Source: Dehalococcoidia bacterium
GTDB lineage: Bacteria; Chloroflexota; Dehalococcoidia; Dehalococcoidales; Fen-1064
Assembly: GCA_011192055.1 (NCBI GenBank)
Contig: DUES01000068.1
Location: 1 to 11,137, forward strand
Reading direction: 5' to 3'
DNA: 11,137 nt
The notes under the pieces were generated by a model. That model was not told where the DNA came from. It saw only the letters and a list, made by a program, of their open reading frames with translations, and searched no databases. The translations under genes and the position numbers were made by a program. This document shows, in pieces, positions 1 to 6,751 of the stretch. Positions within the stretch are counted from its first letter, which is position 1, and each line of letters starts with the position of its first letter.

Positions 1-225
1 CAGGCACACATCCAGCAGGCTGCACGAGTGTCCATAGCGTCACAGTCACTGGGATCGTCACAATCACTCACTCCGTCATGCCTGGAAAATTACTTGGCCA
101 AGCAAAGCTCTGCAATTACCAGAGGTTGGGGATAAAATATGGTTCTACACTCTTTGGTGTGAAAGGTAATGGAGGTAGTCGAGGGGCGAGGAAGGCAGAA
201 AGTAGAAGAGTATTTGGATACTCTT
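1..225. other. Non-coding flank downstream of istB
   Basis: I see no convincing coding sequence here on either strand. The stretch contains an imperfect 13-base direct repeat, CGTCACAGTCACT at 38-50 and CGTCACAATCACT at 56-68 (12 of 13 identical, 18-base period), and it runs into the hairpin at 202-229. It may include the decayed end of the IS21 element, but I could not match terminal inverted repeats on the two sides. Confidence 0.4.
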
Positions 226-229
226 CTAC
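202..229. repeat. Perfect 12-bp inverted repeat at the istB stop codon
   Basis: GTAGAAGAGTAT at 202-213 is the exact reverse complement of ATACTCTTCTAC at 218-229, separated by the four bases TTGG. The stop codon of the istB reading frame (TAG on the minus strand, 228-226) lies in one arm. No T-run follows on either side, so it is not a classical intrinsic terminator, although it could still stall transcription or protect an mRNA end. Confidence 0.75.
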
Positions 230-927
230 AGCCCGAGAGAGTTAAAGGGGTGGCAATGGACATGCATGAGTCCTTCCGTCAGCCGCTCATCGCCGAAGAC
301 TTCCAGCCACCGGCTAAACTCCAGGTTTGATGTAATGAGCAGACTCCCCTTCAGATAGCGCTCGCTTAATGCCTGGAAAAGCAGCAGGGACCCTTCCGGT
401 GTAAACGGCACGAAGCCCACCTCGTCCACGATGAGCAGGTCCAGCCTGGCCAGTTGGGCCAGGCGCTTGCCCAGGGAATGCTGGTCCTGGGCCTCCAGGA
501 ACTCGTTTAACAGAGCGGTGGCGGTGTAGAAACGCACCCTCTTTCCCATCTGACAGGCCAGCAGCCCCAGGGCGATGGCGGTATGGGTCTTGCCGGTGCC
601 CATGTTGCCGATCAGCACGACATTCTCGCTTGTAGACAGGTAATCTCCCTTGGACAACTCCAGTACGCCGGCCTTGTTTACCAAATGGATGATAGAGAAG
701 TCGAACTGGTCCAAAGTGCTGATATAGGGGAAATGGGCCTGGGCGATGAGGCGCTTGCGGGTATTCTCTTCCCGCTGGGCTACCTCCGCTTCGAGCAGTC
801 CTAGCAGGAAGTCCTCGTAAGGACGGTTATCCCTGGCGGCTTCCTGCGCCAGCTTCTCGTACTGGTGACCCATGGTGGGCAGCCTGAGACGCTTCAGATG
901 GTGCTGGCTGAGCATCTCTTTTGTCAT
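226..927 (-). CDS. istB: IstB-like ATPase of IS21 transposon, altered C terminus
   Basis: IstB is the AAA+ helper ATPase that assists the IstA transposase in target selection by IS21 elements. This 233-residue protein shows the IstB N-terminal helical region, a Walker A motif (GNMGTGKTH) and a Walker B motif (DLLIVDEVGF), followed by the SNLEFSRW and FGDERLT blocks typical of the family. I chose the ATG at 927 because AGGAGGT (minus strand, 941-935) sits 7 bases upstream; the reading frame itself is open further upstream through the istA remnant, up to about 1215 and beyond. After FGDERLTEG the expected ALLDRLTHxxHI tail is replaced by an unrelated short tail ending in NSLGL, and the protein is shorter than the usual roughly 245-260 residues, so the 3' end is probably damaged. 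It may still be translated, but has no intact IstA partner here. Confidence 0.85.
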   Translation of the reverse strand: MTKEMLSQHHLKRLRLPTMGHQYEKLAQEAARDNRPYEDFLLGLLEAEVAQREENTRKRLIAQAHFPYISTLDQFDFSIIHLVNKAGVLELSKGDYLSTSENVVLIGNMGTGKTHTAIALGLLACQMGKRVRFYTATALLNEFLEAQDQHSLGKRLAQLARLDLLIVDEVGFVPFTPEGSLLLFQALSERYLKGSLLITSNLEFSRWLEVFGDERLTEGLMHVHCHPFNSLGL

Positions 928-1532
928 TGTCATTACCTCCTGAGAAAGCCGGTCGTACCAGATGGTGCGGGGCACACCGCCGAAGAAATCAAAGGCCTTC
1001 TCATGCCCTTCGAACAGGGCCTCCTGCTGCTGGTTGAGTGAAGCCACCAGGAACGGTATCTTGGAGAAGCACAGCCGCCCGACAAAGAGCTGGACGGTGA
1101 CAGGACGGCCCTTCATTATCACCCTGGCTTCGCCGAAGTCGACCTGGGCGTCCATACCGGGCTCATAGGCCAGCGGTATGAAGACCGGACACTGCCTGGT
1201 ACGATGCTTGTGCACATACTCCCGGACGGTGGACTCGCCGCCGGTATACCCGTGCTCTTCGATGAGCCGGTGATAGATGCGCCGGCTGGTGTGGCGCTGC
1301 TTGGCCGGCTGGAATTTGTCATCTGCCAGCCACTTGTCTATGATGGCGACGAACCGGCCGAGGACGGTCTTACCCGAGGCCTGGATAGTGTGTAGTGGGG
1401 CGGACCAGCATCCCGAATTGCTGCCCGGACTGTGCGCCGGTCATGGTGCCGCTCCCTGGCGATCTGACGTATACTTTTACCTTCAATAAAGAAGTCCCTG
1501 CGAATCTGTTCTTTCTGGTCCACTTTAAGCAC
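928..1532 (-). pseudogene. istA: istA transposase remnant (frameshift plus internal deletion)
   Basis: IstA is the DDE transposase of IS21. Translation from a GTG at 1532 (GGAGGG about 6 bases upstream on the minus strand) gives the standard N terminus, starting MLKVDQKEQIRRDFF, with a helix-turn-helix (GKSIRQIARERHHDRRTVRAAI). Near 1372 the frame breaks after YTLSRPR. The sequence resumes in the adjacent frame with KTVLGRFVAIIDKWLADD, KQRHTSRRIYHRL and the DDE-domain block AQVDFGEA (first catalytic Asp), and reaches IWYDRL (second Asp). It then passes directly into the istB ribosome-binding site near 940. The rest of the DDE domain, including the catalytic Glu, and the whole C terminus are missing. 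The deletion happens to leave istA in frame with istB. Confidence 0.85.
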
Positions 1533-2156
1533 CCGTTCCCTCCGGTTACTGGTTTTCTCTCCAGCATACCGGTTTCTATCAGCCCGGCGGGTATGTTTTC
1601 GCCCATCACAGACCTTTAGAGGTGGGTGCTTATTATCCTGGCATTCACAGTTTTGTTCAACTTAGTCGAAAGGTATTCCTTTCTGCTGATATCCCGAACC
1701 ACCCAGAATAGTCCGTTTGGTGAATAGGCGAGTCTCTAAAAGAGTACTACACTTTATCCGCAAACTGGGATAACCGCTATGACCATGTCAATTCTGTCTC
1801 ATCAACAAAGAAAGAAATCAGGCACAAATATCAGACTACACGAACTGTAGACATCTCTGGCTATATTGCAGAAGAGAGGCAGCAGTACAAGAAGACCGGT
1901 ATCTGAAACGAATACCACAACGGAGATTAGCCACAGAGTATCCTGAACAATCCGGTCCCGCCGGATTTACCCGTGGCAAAGAAGGCTGCAGAACCAGCAG
2001 AAACAATATCACAGGTGATACACCATAAAGGGACAGGTCATTCAAACAGTGATTCAGTCAAGTATAGAGAGTGGCATCGCTCATCATGCAGCAAGACCAC
2101 TCTGCACAAACCCTGAGACATGGGGTCCTTAGTAACTGATGGGGAGGTAGAGAAAG
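1533..2156. other. Intergenic region, no gene recognised
   Basis: The roughly 620 bases between the istA remnant and the activator gene show only short open frames without family resemblance. The first part probably includes the left end of the IS21 element. A small perfect hairpin (AATCCGG, loop TCCCG, CCGGATT) lies at 1949-1967 without a following T-run. The last 120 bases probably carry the activator's promoter. Confidence 0.5.
2041..2068 (+). promoter_or_regulatory. Possible sigma70-type promoter of the activator gene
   Basis: TTCAAA at 2041-2046 and TATAGA at 2063-2068 are separated by 16 bases and lie about 90 bases upstream of the activator's start codon. Both hexamers match the consensus only partly, so this is a weak candidate. 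Confidence 0.25.
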
Positions 2157-3119
2157 ATGGGGAGTAGAGACTTGTCTTATCAGTCTGGTGATGCTTACGA
2201 ATCAGTTGTCCAGCTTCTAAAGCAGATCCAGGTGGAGCATGCCCGCGTAGGCAGGCACCTTCGACACGTAGACCAGTTTCTTGCCGGAAAATCAGCACGG
2301 GAGATGGACCGGACTTCATCCGACAATATTGCAGTAAAACATCAGCAACAGGCTCTTGAAGTCTACTGTTTGGGCTCATTTTATGTCCGGGTAGACGGAG
2401 AAGAGATTACACATTGGACCTGTAAGAAGGCAAAGACATTACTGGAGTACCTGATAGACAGGCAGGGACGGCCTGTTTCCAGGGACACATTGATGGAGAC
2501 ATTATGGCCTGAGTGTGAGCCTCGAATGTCCGGCAATAACCTCAAAGCAACCGTGCGGTCGCTCCGGCAGACACTGGATTTCACAAACGTGCCAGGCAGC
2601 AAGTCAGCGTGGATTCTTTTCCAGGACGGGCATTATCTTGTGAATCCCAGCATTGATGCATGGACGGACGTCGGGGAGTTCATGGACCATTGGACCCTCG
2701 GCTGGCAGCAGGAAAGAGAAGGAAAATTTGATGCAGCCATCAGGGAGTATCTGCAAGCCGAAGCGCTGTATCAGGGTGACTATCTTGAGGAAGACATTTA
2801 TACAGACTGGACCCACTATCGTCGTGAAGCGCTGAAAGATGTTTATTTCACAATACTGGGTAAGCTTTCCGATCATTATATTGAGCGTGACGAATTCTAC
2901 AGAGCCATCGAATATTGCCAGAAGATTATCGACAAGGACCATTGCCGTGAGGATGCCTATCGGCGCTTGATGATCAGCCACAGCCGACTGGGAAACCGTA
3001 ACCGTGCACTAGAGTGGTACAAGATCTGTGAGAGTACTATAAAAACAGAGTTGAGTCTACTACCGGACCTGCAAACACAAGGACTTTATAATGAGCTGAG
3101 AATGGCATCTCCGGTCTGA
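2157..3119 (+). CDS. SARP/BTAD-family transcriptional activator
   Basis: A 320-residue protein with the two-part layout of SARP-like activators (the AfsR/DnrI/ActII-ORF4 group). Residues about 67-165 form an OmpR-type winged helix (start LEVYCLGSFYVRVDG, then KKAKTLLEYLI, SRDTLMETLWPE and a recognition-helix-like segment NNLKATVRSLRQTL, ending near FQDGHYLVN). Residues about 166-315 form a helical, TPR-like bacterial transcriptional activation domain (blocks REGKFDAAIREYLQAEALYQGDYL and EYCQKIIDKDHCREDAYRRLM). Residues 1-66 are an extra helical, polar extension. The ATG at 2157 has GGGGAGGT 9 bases upstream. No ATPase or sensor domain is attached, so this is the short SARP-type architecture. 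It lies directly upstream of, and in the same direction as, the particle genes, with a SARP-style repeat array in between, so I infer it activates the eCIS operon. Confidence 0.88.
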   Translation: MGSRDLSYQSGDAYESVVQLLKQIQVEHARVGRHLRHVDQFLAGKSAREMDRTSSDNIAVKHQQQALEVYCLGSFYVRVDGEEITHWTCKKAKTLLEYLIDRQGRPVSRDTLMETLWPECEPRMSGNNLKATVRSLRQTLDFTNVPGSKSAWILFQDGHYLVNPSIDAWTDVGEFMDHWTLGWQQEREGKFDAAIREYLQAEALYQGDYLEEDIYTDWTHYRREALKDVYFTILGKLSDHYIERDEFYRAIEYCQKIIDKDHCREDAYRRLMISHSRLGNRNRALEWYKICESTIKTELSLLPDLQTQGLYNELRMASPV

Positions 3120-3128
3120 ATCCTCAAT

Positions 3129-3172
3129 CCCCTCACACCAAATTCACCGCAATTTCACCAGAAATTCACTGG
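3129..3172 (+). promoter_or_regulatory. 11-bp-period direct repeats, probable activator binding site
   Basis: Three near-identical 9-mers start exactly 11 bases apart: AAATTCACC (3140), AATTTCACC (3151) and AAATTCACT (3162). A fourth, weaker copy keeps the TCAC core at 3133, so TCAC occurs at 3133, 3144, 3155 and 3166 in strict 11-base phase. SARP activators are known to bind direct repeats with this one-helical-turn spacing. The array sits between the SARP-type gene and the eCIS operon. Confidence 0.7.
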
Positions 3173-3204
3173 AGATTGTCCCCACGAATAACCCTTCCAT
3201 TACC

Positions 3205-3232
3205 TTGTCAATTGTCCCAATCATGATACAGT
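3205..3232 (+). promoter_or_regulatory. Possible promoter of the eCIS operon
   Basis: TTGTCA at 3205-3210 and TACAGT at 3227-3232 with a 16-base spacer lie about 65 bases upstream of the first operon start codon and 35 bases downstream of the repeat array. An 8-mer ATTGTCCC occurs twice nearby (3175 and 3211). SARP sites normally overlap or abut the -35 region, and the distance here is longer than usual, so the true promoter may be a different, closer one. Confidence 0.3.
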
Positions 3233-3297
3233 GCCCCTGTGAAAAACCTGTCAGTACTGAATGATTATGCTCAGCTTCTGGTTTTAAAGAGCTGTCT

Positions 3298-3534
3298 ATG
3301 GGTTACTACAATACTTTCATCGTGAGGATATGGACCGATGACGGGTTGAGCCCATCACGAGGACATATAAAGCACGTGGGAACCGGTGACTGCATCTGGT
3401 TCACCTATTTGAAGCAAATGAACGTATTCATAGCAAATCATCTCGCACCCCCTTGTGAACCATCCCGGGAAATGAAGGAAGGAACGGGAGAAAAACAGTT
3501 TCTTTATGAGAACACTGAAGAAGGCGGATCTTGA
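3298..3534 (+). CDS. Small conserved-type protein preceding the eCIS ATPase
   Basis: This frame encodes 78 residues. The first 50 or so have the look of a compact alpha/beta domain: YYNTFIVRIWTDDG, then RGHIKHVGTGDCIWF, then MNVFIANHL. That layout (aromatic-T-F-hydrophobic-R-hydrophobic-W strand, a short turn, H-V-x-TG strand, then a final helix ending F-I-x-x-HL) resembles a short uncharacterised family that I recall from Chloroflexota and Actinomycetota, with no known function. The last 25 residues are polar and probably disordered. Only a weak AAAGAG-like ribosome site lies upstream of the ATG. The gene overlaps the start of the ATPase gene by 29 bases, which suggests translational coupling. 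It could still be spurious, because it lies in an otherwise intergenic gap; the protein-like hydrophobic pattern is the main support. Confidence 0.6.
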   Translation: MGYYNTFIVRIWTDDGLSPSRGHIKHVGTGDCIWFTYLKQMNVFIANHLAPPCEPSREMKEGTGEKQFLYENTEEGGS

Positions 3535-5710
3535 AGTGGAAGCTTACCTGAAACCCTTACTGGTGGAGCTGGAACGAGTTGCGATACGCCTCCGTTATGC
3601 AGCGTTGCGACTGAGGAGTCACGACCAGAGACATCAGGATACTCCTGGCAACCTAATTGTCTCGGAAGATGAGGTTGATGACATTCTCTCTGACAGTCTT
3701 TTAACGACTGCAAAAGGAACTGACGATTTTGATTCCTTCCCACTTGAAGACAGACTATCACAGTTTGAGATAGAGAATACTCGCAAGGGAACTCCGTATA
3801 TATGCTGCGGCACATCATCTCGTCTTGAGCAGTTTGTGGATGCCTTTGGTCTGAATCAATTTGAGCGGGAAATCATCCTGCTTGGTCTATTACCGGAAGT
3901 TGCCCTCCGCTATCAGAAGCTCTTTGCCTATCTTAATGACGATATCAGCCGTAAAATCCCAACTATCGACATGGCGCTCCAGTGTTTTCAAAACACGTTT
4001 AACGAGAAAACAAACAGTCGCAGAGCTTTCTTATCTGGCTCTTCACTGATGACCAACTACCTCATTCAGTTGGAAGAGGATTCACCAGCAAATTACCGCC
4101 CTCTACTTGCTCGGGGCTTCAAGGTTGATGACCGTGTTGTGAATTACCTGCTGGGTTCGGATAATATTGATACTCATCTCTCAAACTATGTCAAACGTAT
4201 TGACCCCACGGTAATGCTGGAGGAGCTTGTTCTTAATAAAGAACAGAAAGATACTTTAAAGCAACTGTCCAATCAACTCACCAGGCAATCTCATACACTA
4301 ATCTATCTAGAAGGGCCCCAAGGAATCGGAAAGAAAACAATTGCACAGGCTCTGTGCAAAGCTCTTACCCTTTCCCTTCTGGTTGTGGATGTAGAGAGCC
4401 TTTTAACTGCCGATGGTTCCCCCGAGTACCTTGTTGACCTGGTTTTTCGTGAGGCCAGGCTCCAGGATTCAGCAACCCTCTGGGACAATTACGACTGTCT
4501 CCTGGCAGATGAGCGTTCAAATAAAATCCTCCGAAGGAGAATCCTTCATCAAGCTAATATTCACTCCGGTCCGGTCTTTGCTGCAGGCACATCCAAATGG
4601 CAACAGGGCAATGTGCCTGTAGCAATGCGTTTCCTGCGTGTACCGCTTGAACTTCCGTCCCATGCAACCAGACGACGCCTCTGGCAGGTATACTTGAACA
4701 GGCATGATTCAGACATCTCAGGGACGGAACTCGATGAGATAACTGATAAGTTCTGCCTGACGCCCGGCCAGACCAGGGAGGCCGTAATGCAGGCTCGTGG
4801 TCTGGAGACATGCCGTGAAGAGACCACATTATCACTCCAAAATCTGTATGCAGCCTGCCGGGCTGCCTCCAATCATAGACTGGGTAATCTTATGAAGATA
4901 ATCCAGACCGGATTTACCCTCGAGGATATCATTCTTCCCCGGGACCAGATGGCACAATTGAGGGAAATTATTGGATATGCCCGATTCAGACATACAGTTT
5001 ATGAAGACTGGAACTTCAATCATAAGAGCACACAAGGCAAGGGACTCAATGCTCTTTTTACAGGACCGTCCGGCACGGGCAAGACGATGGCAGCCAGTAT
5101 TATTGCCAACGGACTAGGCCTTGATATGTACAGGACTGACCTCTCCTCTATAGTCAGCAAGTATATCGGCGAAACAGAAAAGAATCTTGACCGAATGTTT
5201 TCTGAAGCCCAAAACTCCAACAGCATTCTATTCTTTGATGAAGCCGATGCTCTCTTTGGCAAGCGGTCTGAGGTTCGGGACTCCCATGACCGCTATGCCA
5301 ATATCGAAACAGCCTACCTCCTTCAGAAAATGGAAGAGTACGATGGTATAGCTATCCTGGCAACCAACCTGGGTAAAAATCTCGACGATGCTTTCAAACG
5401 TCGCCTGCAATTCAGCATTGAGTTCCCAATGCCGGAGGAAGCAGACCGTTATAGAATCTGGCAGCACGTTTTCCCTGAGGAAGCCCCTCTGGCAACGGAT
5501 GTTGACCTCATGTTCATGGCAAGACAATTCAATCTAAGTGGCGGCAGTATCAGGAATATTGCTCTGGCATCAGCATTCCTGGCAGCCAGTGATGAGGACT
5601 CTATCAGCATGAAACATCTCGTCCTGGCCACCAGGCGAGAGTATCAGAAGATTGGCCGGCTTTGTACCGAGTCCGATTTTGCCGCGTATTTTGACATGGT
5701 GAAAGGGTAA
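3506..5710 (+). CDS. eCIS-associated two-domain AAA+ ATPase
   Basis: A 734-residue ATPase of the kind encoded in nearly all eCIS loci (Afp15/Pvc15-like role), thought to act in particle assembly or remodelling in the producer's cytoplasm. An N-terminal helical region (residues about 1-250, including LEQFVDAFGLNQFEREIILLG) leads into a first nucleotide-binding domain with Walker A GPQGIGKKT at residues 270-278 but no clear Walker B acid pair. The second domain is complete: Walker A GPSGTGKT at 520-527, pore-loop-like SKYIGETEKNL, Walker B ILFFDEADALFG with D578 and E579, and arginine-finger candidates R632 and R633 in AFKRRL. The ATG at 3506 has only a distant GGGAG (3486-3490), consistent with coupling to the overlapping upstream frame. 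The stop codon is 9 bases from the next start. Confidence 0.93.
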   Translation: MRTLKKADLEVEAYLKPLLVELERVAIRLRYAALRLRSHDQRHQDTPGNLIVSEDEVDDILSDSLLTTAKGTDDFDSFPLEDRLSQFEIENTRKGTPYICCGTSSRLEQFVDAFGLNQFEREIILLGLLPEVALRYQKLFAYLNDDISRKIPTIDMALQCFQNTFNEKTNSRRAFLSGSSLMTNYLIQLEEDSPANYRPLLARGFKVDDRVVNYLLGSDNIDTHLSNYVKRIDPTVMLEELVLNKEQKDTLKQLSNQLTRQSHTLIYLEGPQGIGKKTIAQALCKALTLSLLVVDVESLLTADGSPEYLVDLVFREARLQDSATLWDNYDCLLADERSNKILRRRILHQANIHSGPVFAAGTSKWQQGNVPVAMRFLRVPLELPSHATRRRLWQVYLNRHDSDISGTELDEITDKFCLTPGQTREAVMQARGLETCREETTLSLQNLYAACRAASNHRLGNLMKIIQTGFTLEDIILPRDQMAQLREIIGYARFRHTVYEDWNFNHKSTQGKGLNALFTGPSGTGKTMAASIIANGLGLDMYRTDLSSIVSKYIGETEKNLDRMFSEAQNSNSILFFDEADALFGKRSEVRDSHDRYANIETAYLLQKMEEYDGIAILATNLGKNLDDAFKRRLQFSIEFPMPEEADRYRIWQHVFPEEAPLATDVDLMFMARQFNLSGGSIRNIALASAFLAASDEDSISMKHLVLATRREYQKIGRLCTESDFAAYFDMVKG

Positions 5711-5719
5711 TAATCAGTT

Positions 5720-6538
5720 ATGTTCAGTGACGTAGACGCCAGTATCCGACAACTCCTGGTTCAGAAGATGCCCCTTGATCCGGGAGAGATTGATATAGCC
5801 TTTAAAATGCCGGACCGGGACTGGTCAAACACCCTGTCCAAGCCCACCATTAACATATATCTATATGACATCCACGAGAACCATGACCTGCGGGACTACG
5901 ACTGGATTGTTACACGCGAAGCCGGAATCGCTACAAAGACAACCCCACCAATCCGGGTTGATCTTTCTTACCTTATCACCATCTGGACCAGTGATGTTAC
6001 TGATGAACACCGGCTACTGGGCAGCATTCTGTCAACCCTGTACAGGTACCCTGAGCTTCCTGAGGAAGTCCTTCAGAACAGCCTTAAAATAATTGAGTGG
6101 AGGATAAAGTCTCAGACAGCCCAACCGGATGGGATACTGCAAAATGTGGCGGACTTCTGGAGTGCTCTTGATAACCAGCTCAAACCATCAATCAACTATG
6201 TGGTTACTGTACCAATCGACATTGATGTGCAGCAGACTGCTCCGGAGGTCAGGACCCGGGAACTTAGATTTGAAAACAAGACGAGGATTGGCACAGTTGA
6301 AGATTTCATACTTGTCTCCGGAATCGTGCATCGAGAGGGCGATTATGATTCAGTCGTCCCTGATGCTCGTGTTCTGTTGAAAGAGGTGCAGCTTAGTGCA
6401 ACCAGCGATAGAGATGGAGTCTATCTCTTTCCAAGGCTCAGTCCCGGTAAGTATACCGTTGTAGTATCTGCTCCGGGTGAAAGAGCTAAAGAGATGATAT
6501 TCGGTGTGCCGGGTGAGAATTATGATATCGAAATCTAA
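5720..6538 (+). CDS. DUF4255 (Pvc16/Afp16-like) tail cap protein with C-terminal beta-sandwich
   Basis: A 272-residue protein. Residues about 5-185 match the DUF4255/Pvc16 N-terminal family: an N-terminal helix (VDASIRQLLVQKMP), the NIYLYDIHENHDLR block, VDLSYLITIWTSD, EHRLLGSILSTLYRYPELP and a late VTVPIDI strand. In AFP and PVC particles this protein caps and terminates the tube-sheath cylinder. Residues about 198-272 form a carboxypeptidase-regulatory-like beta-sandwich (LVSGIVHREGD, then DARVLLK, TSDRDGVYLFPRLSPGKYTVVVSAPG), an add-on that would project from the cap and might touch a surface or a partner. The gene follows the ATPase by 9 bases and is probably co-transcribed. No strong ribosome site precedes the ATG, so coupling from the ATPase stop is likely. 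Confidence 0.9.
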   Translation: MFSDVDASIRQLLVQKMPLDPGEIDIAFKMPDRDWSNTLSKPTINIYLYDIHENHDLRDYDWIVTREAGIATKTTPPIRVDLSYLITIWTSDVTDEHRLLGSILSTLYRYPELPEEVLQNSLKIIEWRIKSQTAQPDGILQNVADFWSALDNQLKPSINYVVTVPIDIDVQQTAPEVRTRELRFENKTRIGTVEDFILVSGIVHREGDYDSVVPDARVLLKEVQLSATSDRDGVYLFPRLSPGKYTVVVSAPGERAKEMIFGVPGENYDIEI

Positions 6539-6751
6539 CCGGACACTATTCCGGGTATTGAACTCTCAGGCTAGACGAGGACTGGTAAGTCCACCGGATA
6601 GAATCTGATGAAAGGAGGAGGGAGAGTACAAATTCAATAGAAGTGATTAGAAGCGGCTTGCCCGCGGTTGCCAGGTGTTGGGGAGTTCGGAAGCCTGGAT
6701 ACCCGGTTCCCGGAACACCGGCACAGAACACTAGTCAAAGGGAGGTGGGGA
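6539..6751. other. Intergenic leader before the sheath gene
   Basis: This gap is longer than the others inside the operon. It contains a small hairpin (GGACT, loop GGTA, AGTCC) at 6579-6592 and a strong Shine-Dalgarno-like run, AGGAGGAGGGAG, at about 6613-6624 with no ATG, GTG or TTG at a usable distance. An internal promoter or an mRNA stability element that lets sheath and tube be made in excess is plausible, but I see no convincing -35/-10 pair. Confidence 0.35.

Larger units (their letters stand above)
226..1532 (-). mobile_element. Decayed IS21-family insertion sequence (istA-istB remnant)
   Basis: Reading the minus strand from 1532 to 226 gives an IstA helix-turn-helix N terminus, the IstA DDE-domain start, and then IstB, in the canonical istA-istB order. 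The istA part carries a frameshift near 1372 and lacks everything after the second catalytic-region motif, so the element cannot encode a working transposase. The element boundaries are gene boundaries only, because terminal inverted repeats and a target duplication could not be recognised. Its base composition is visibly GC-richer than the neighbouring eCIS genes, in keeping with a separate origin. Confidence 0.85.

Noticed and set aside
38..71. TCAC-containing repeats at the left edge as a second activator site
   Set aside because: TCAC cores fall at 40, 46, 58, 64 and 68, not in 11-base phase, and no + strand gene follows. It is probably simple-sequence similarity.
226..1215. Single 329-residue gene on the minus strand
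   Set aside because: It is an istA fragment plus istB joined by deletion. The real istB start is the ATG at 927 with AGGAGGT upstream; the GTG at 1215 is inside istA sequence and has no role as a start.
2604..2981. 125-codon minus-strand frame inside the activator gene
   Set aside because: It is antisense to conserved winged-helix and BTAD coding sequence and has no protein-like domain pattern.
6668..6751. N-terminal extension of the sheath from a TTG at 6668
   Set aside because: The extra 28 residues do not resemble a sheath, and the ATG at 6752 has a strong, well-spaced GGAGGT.
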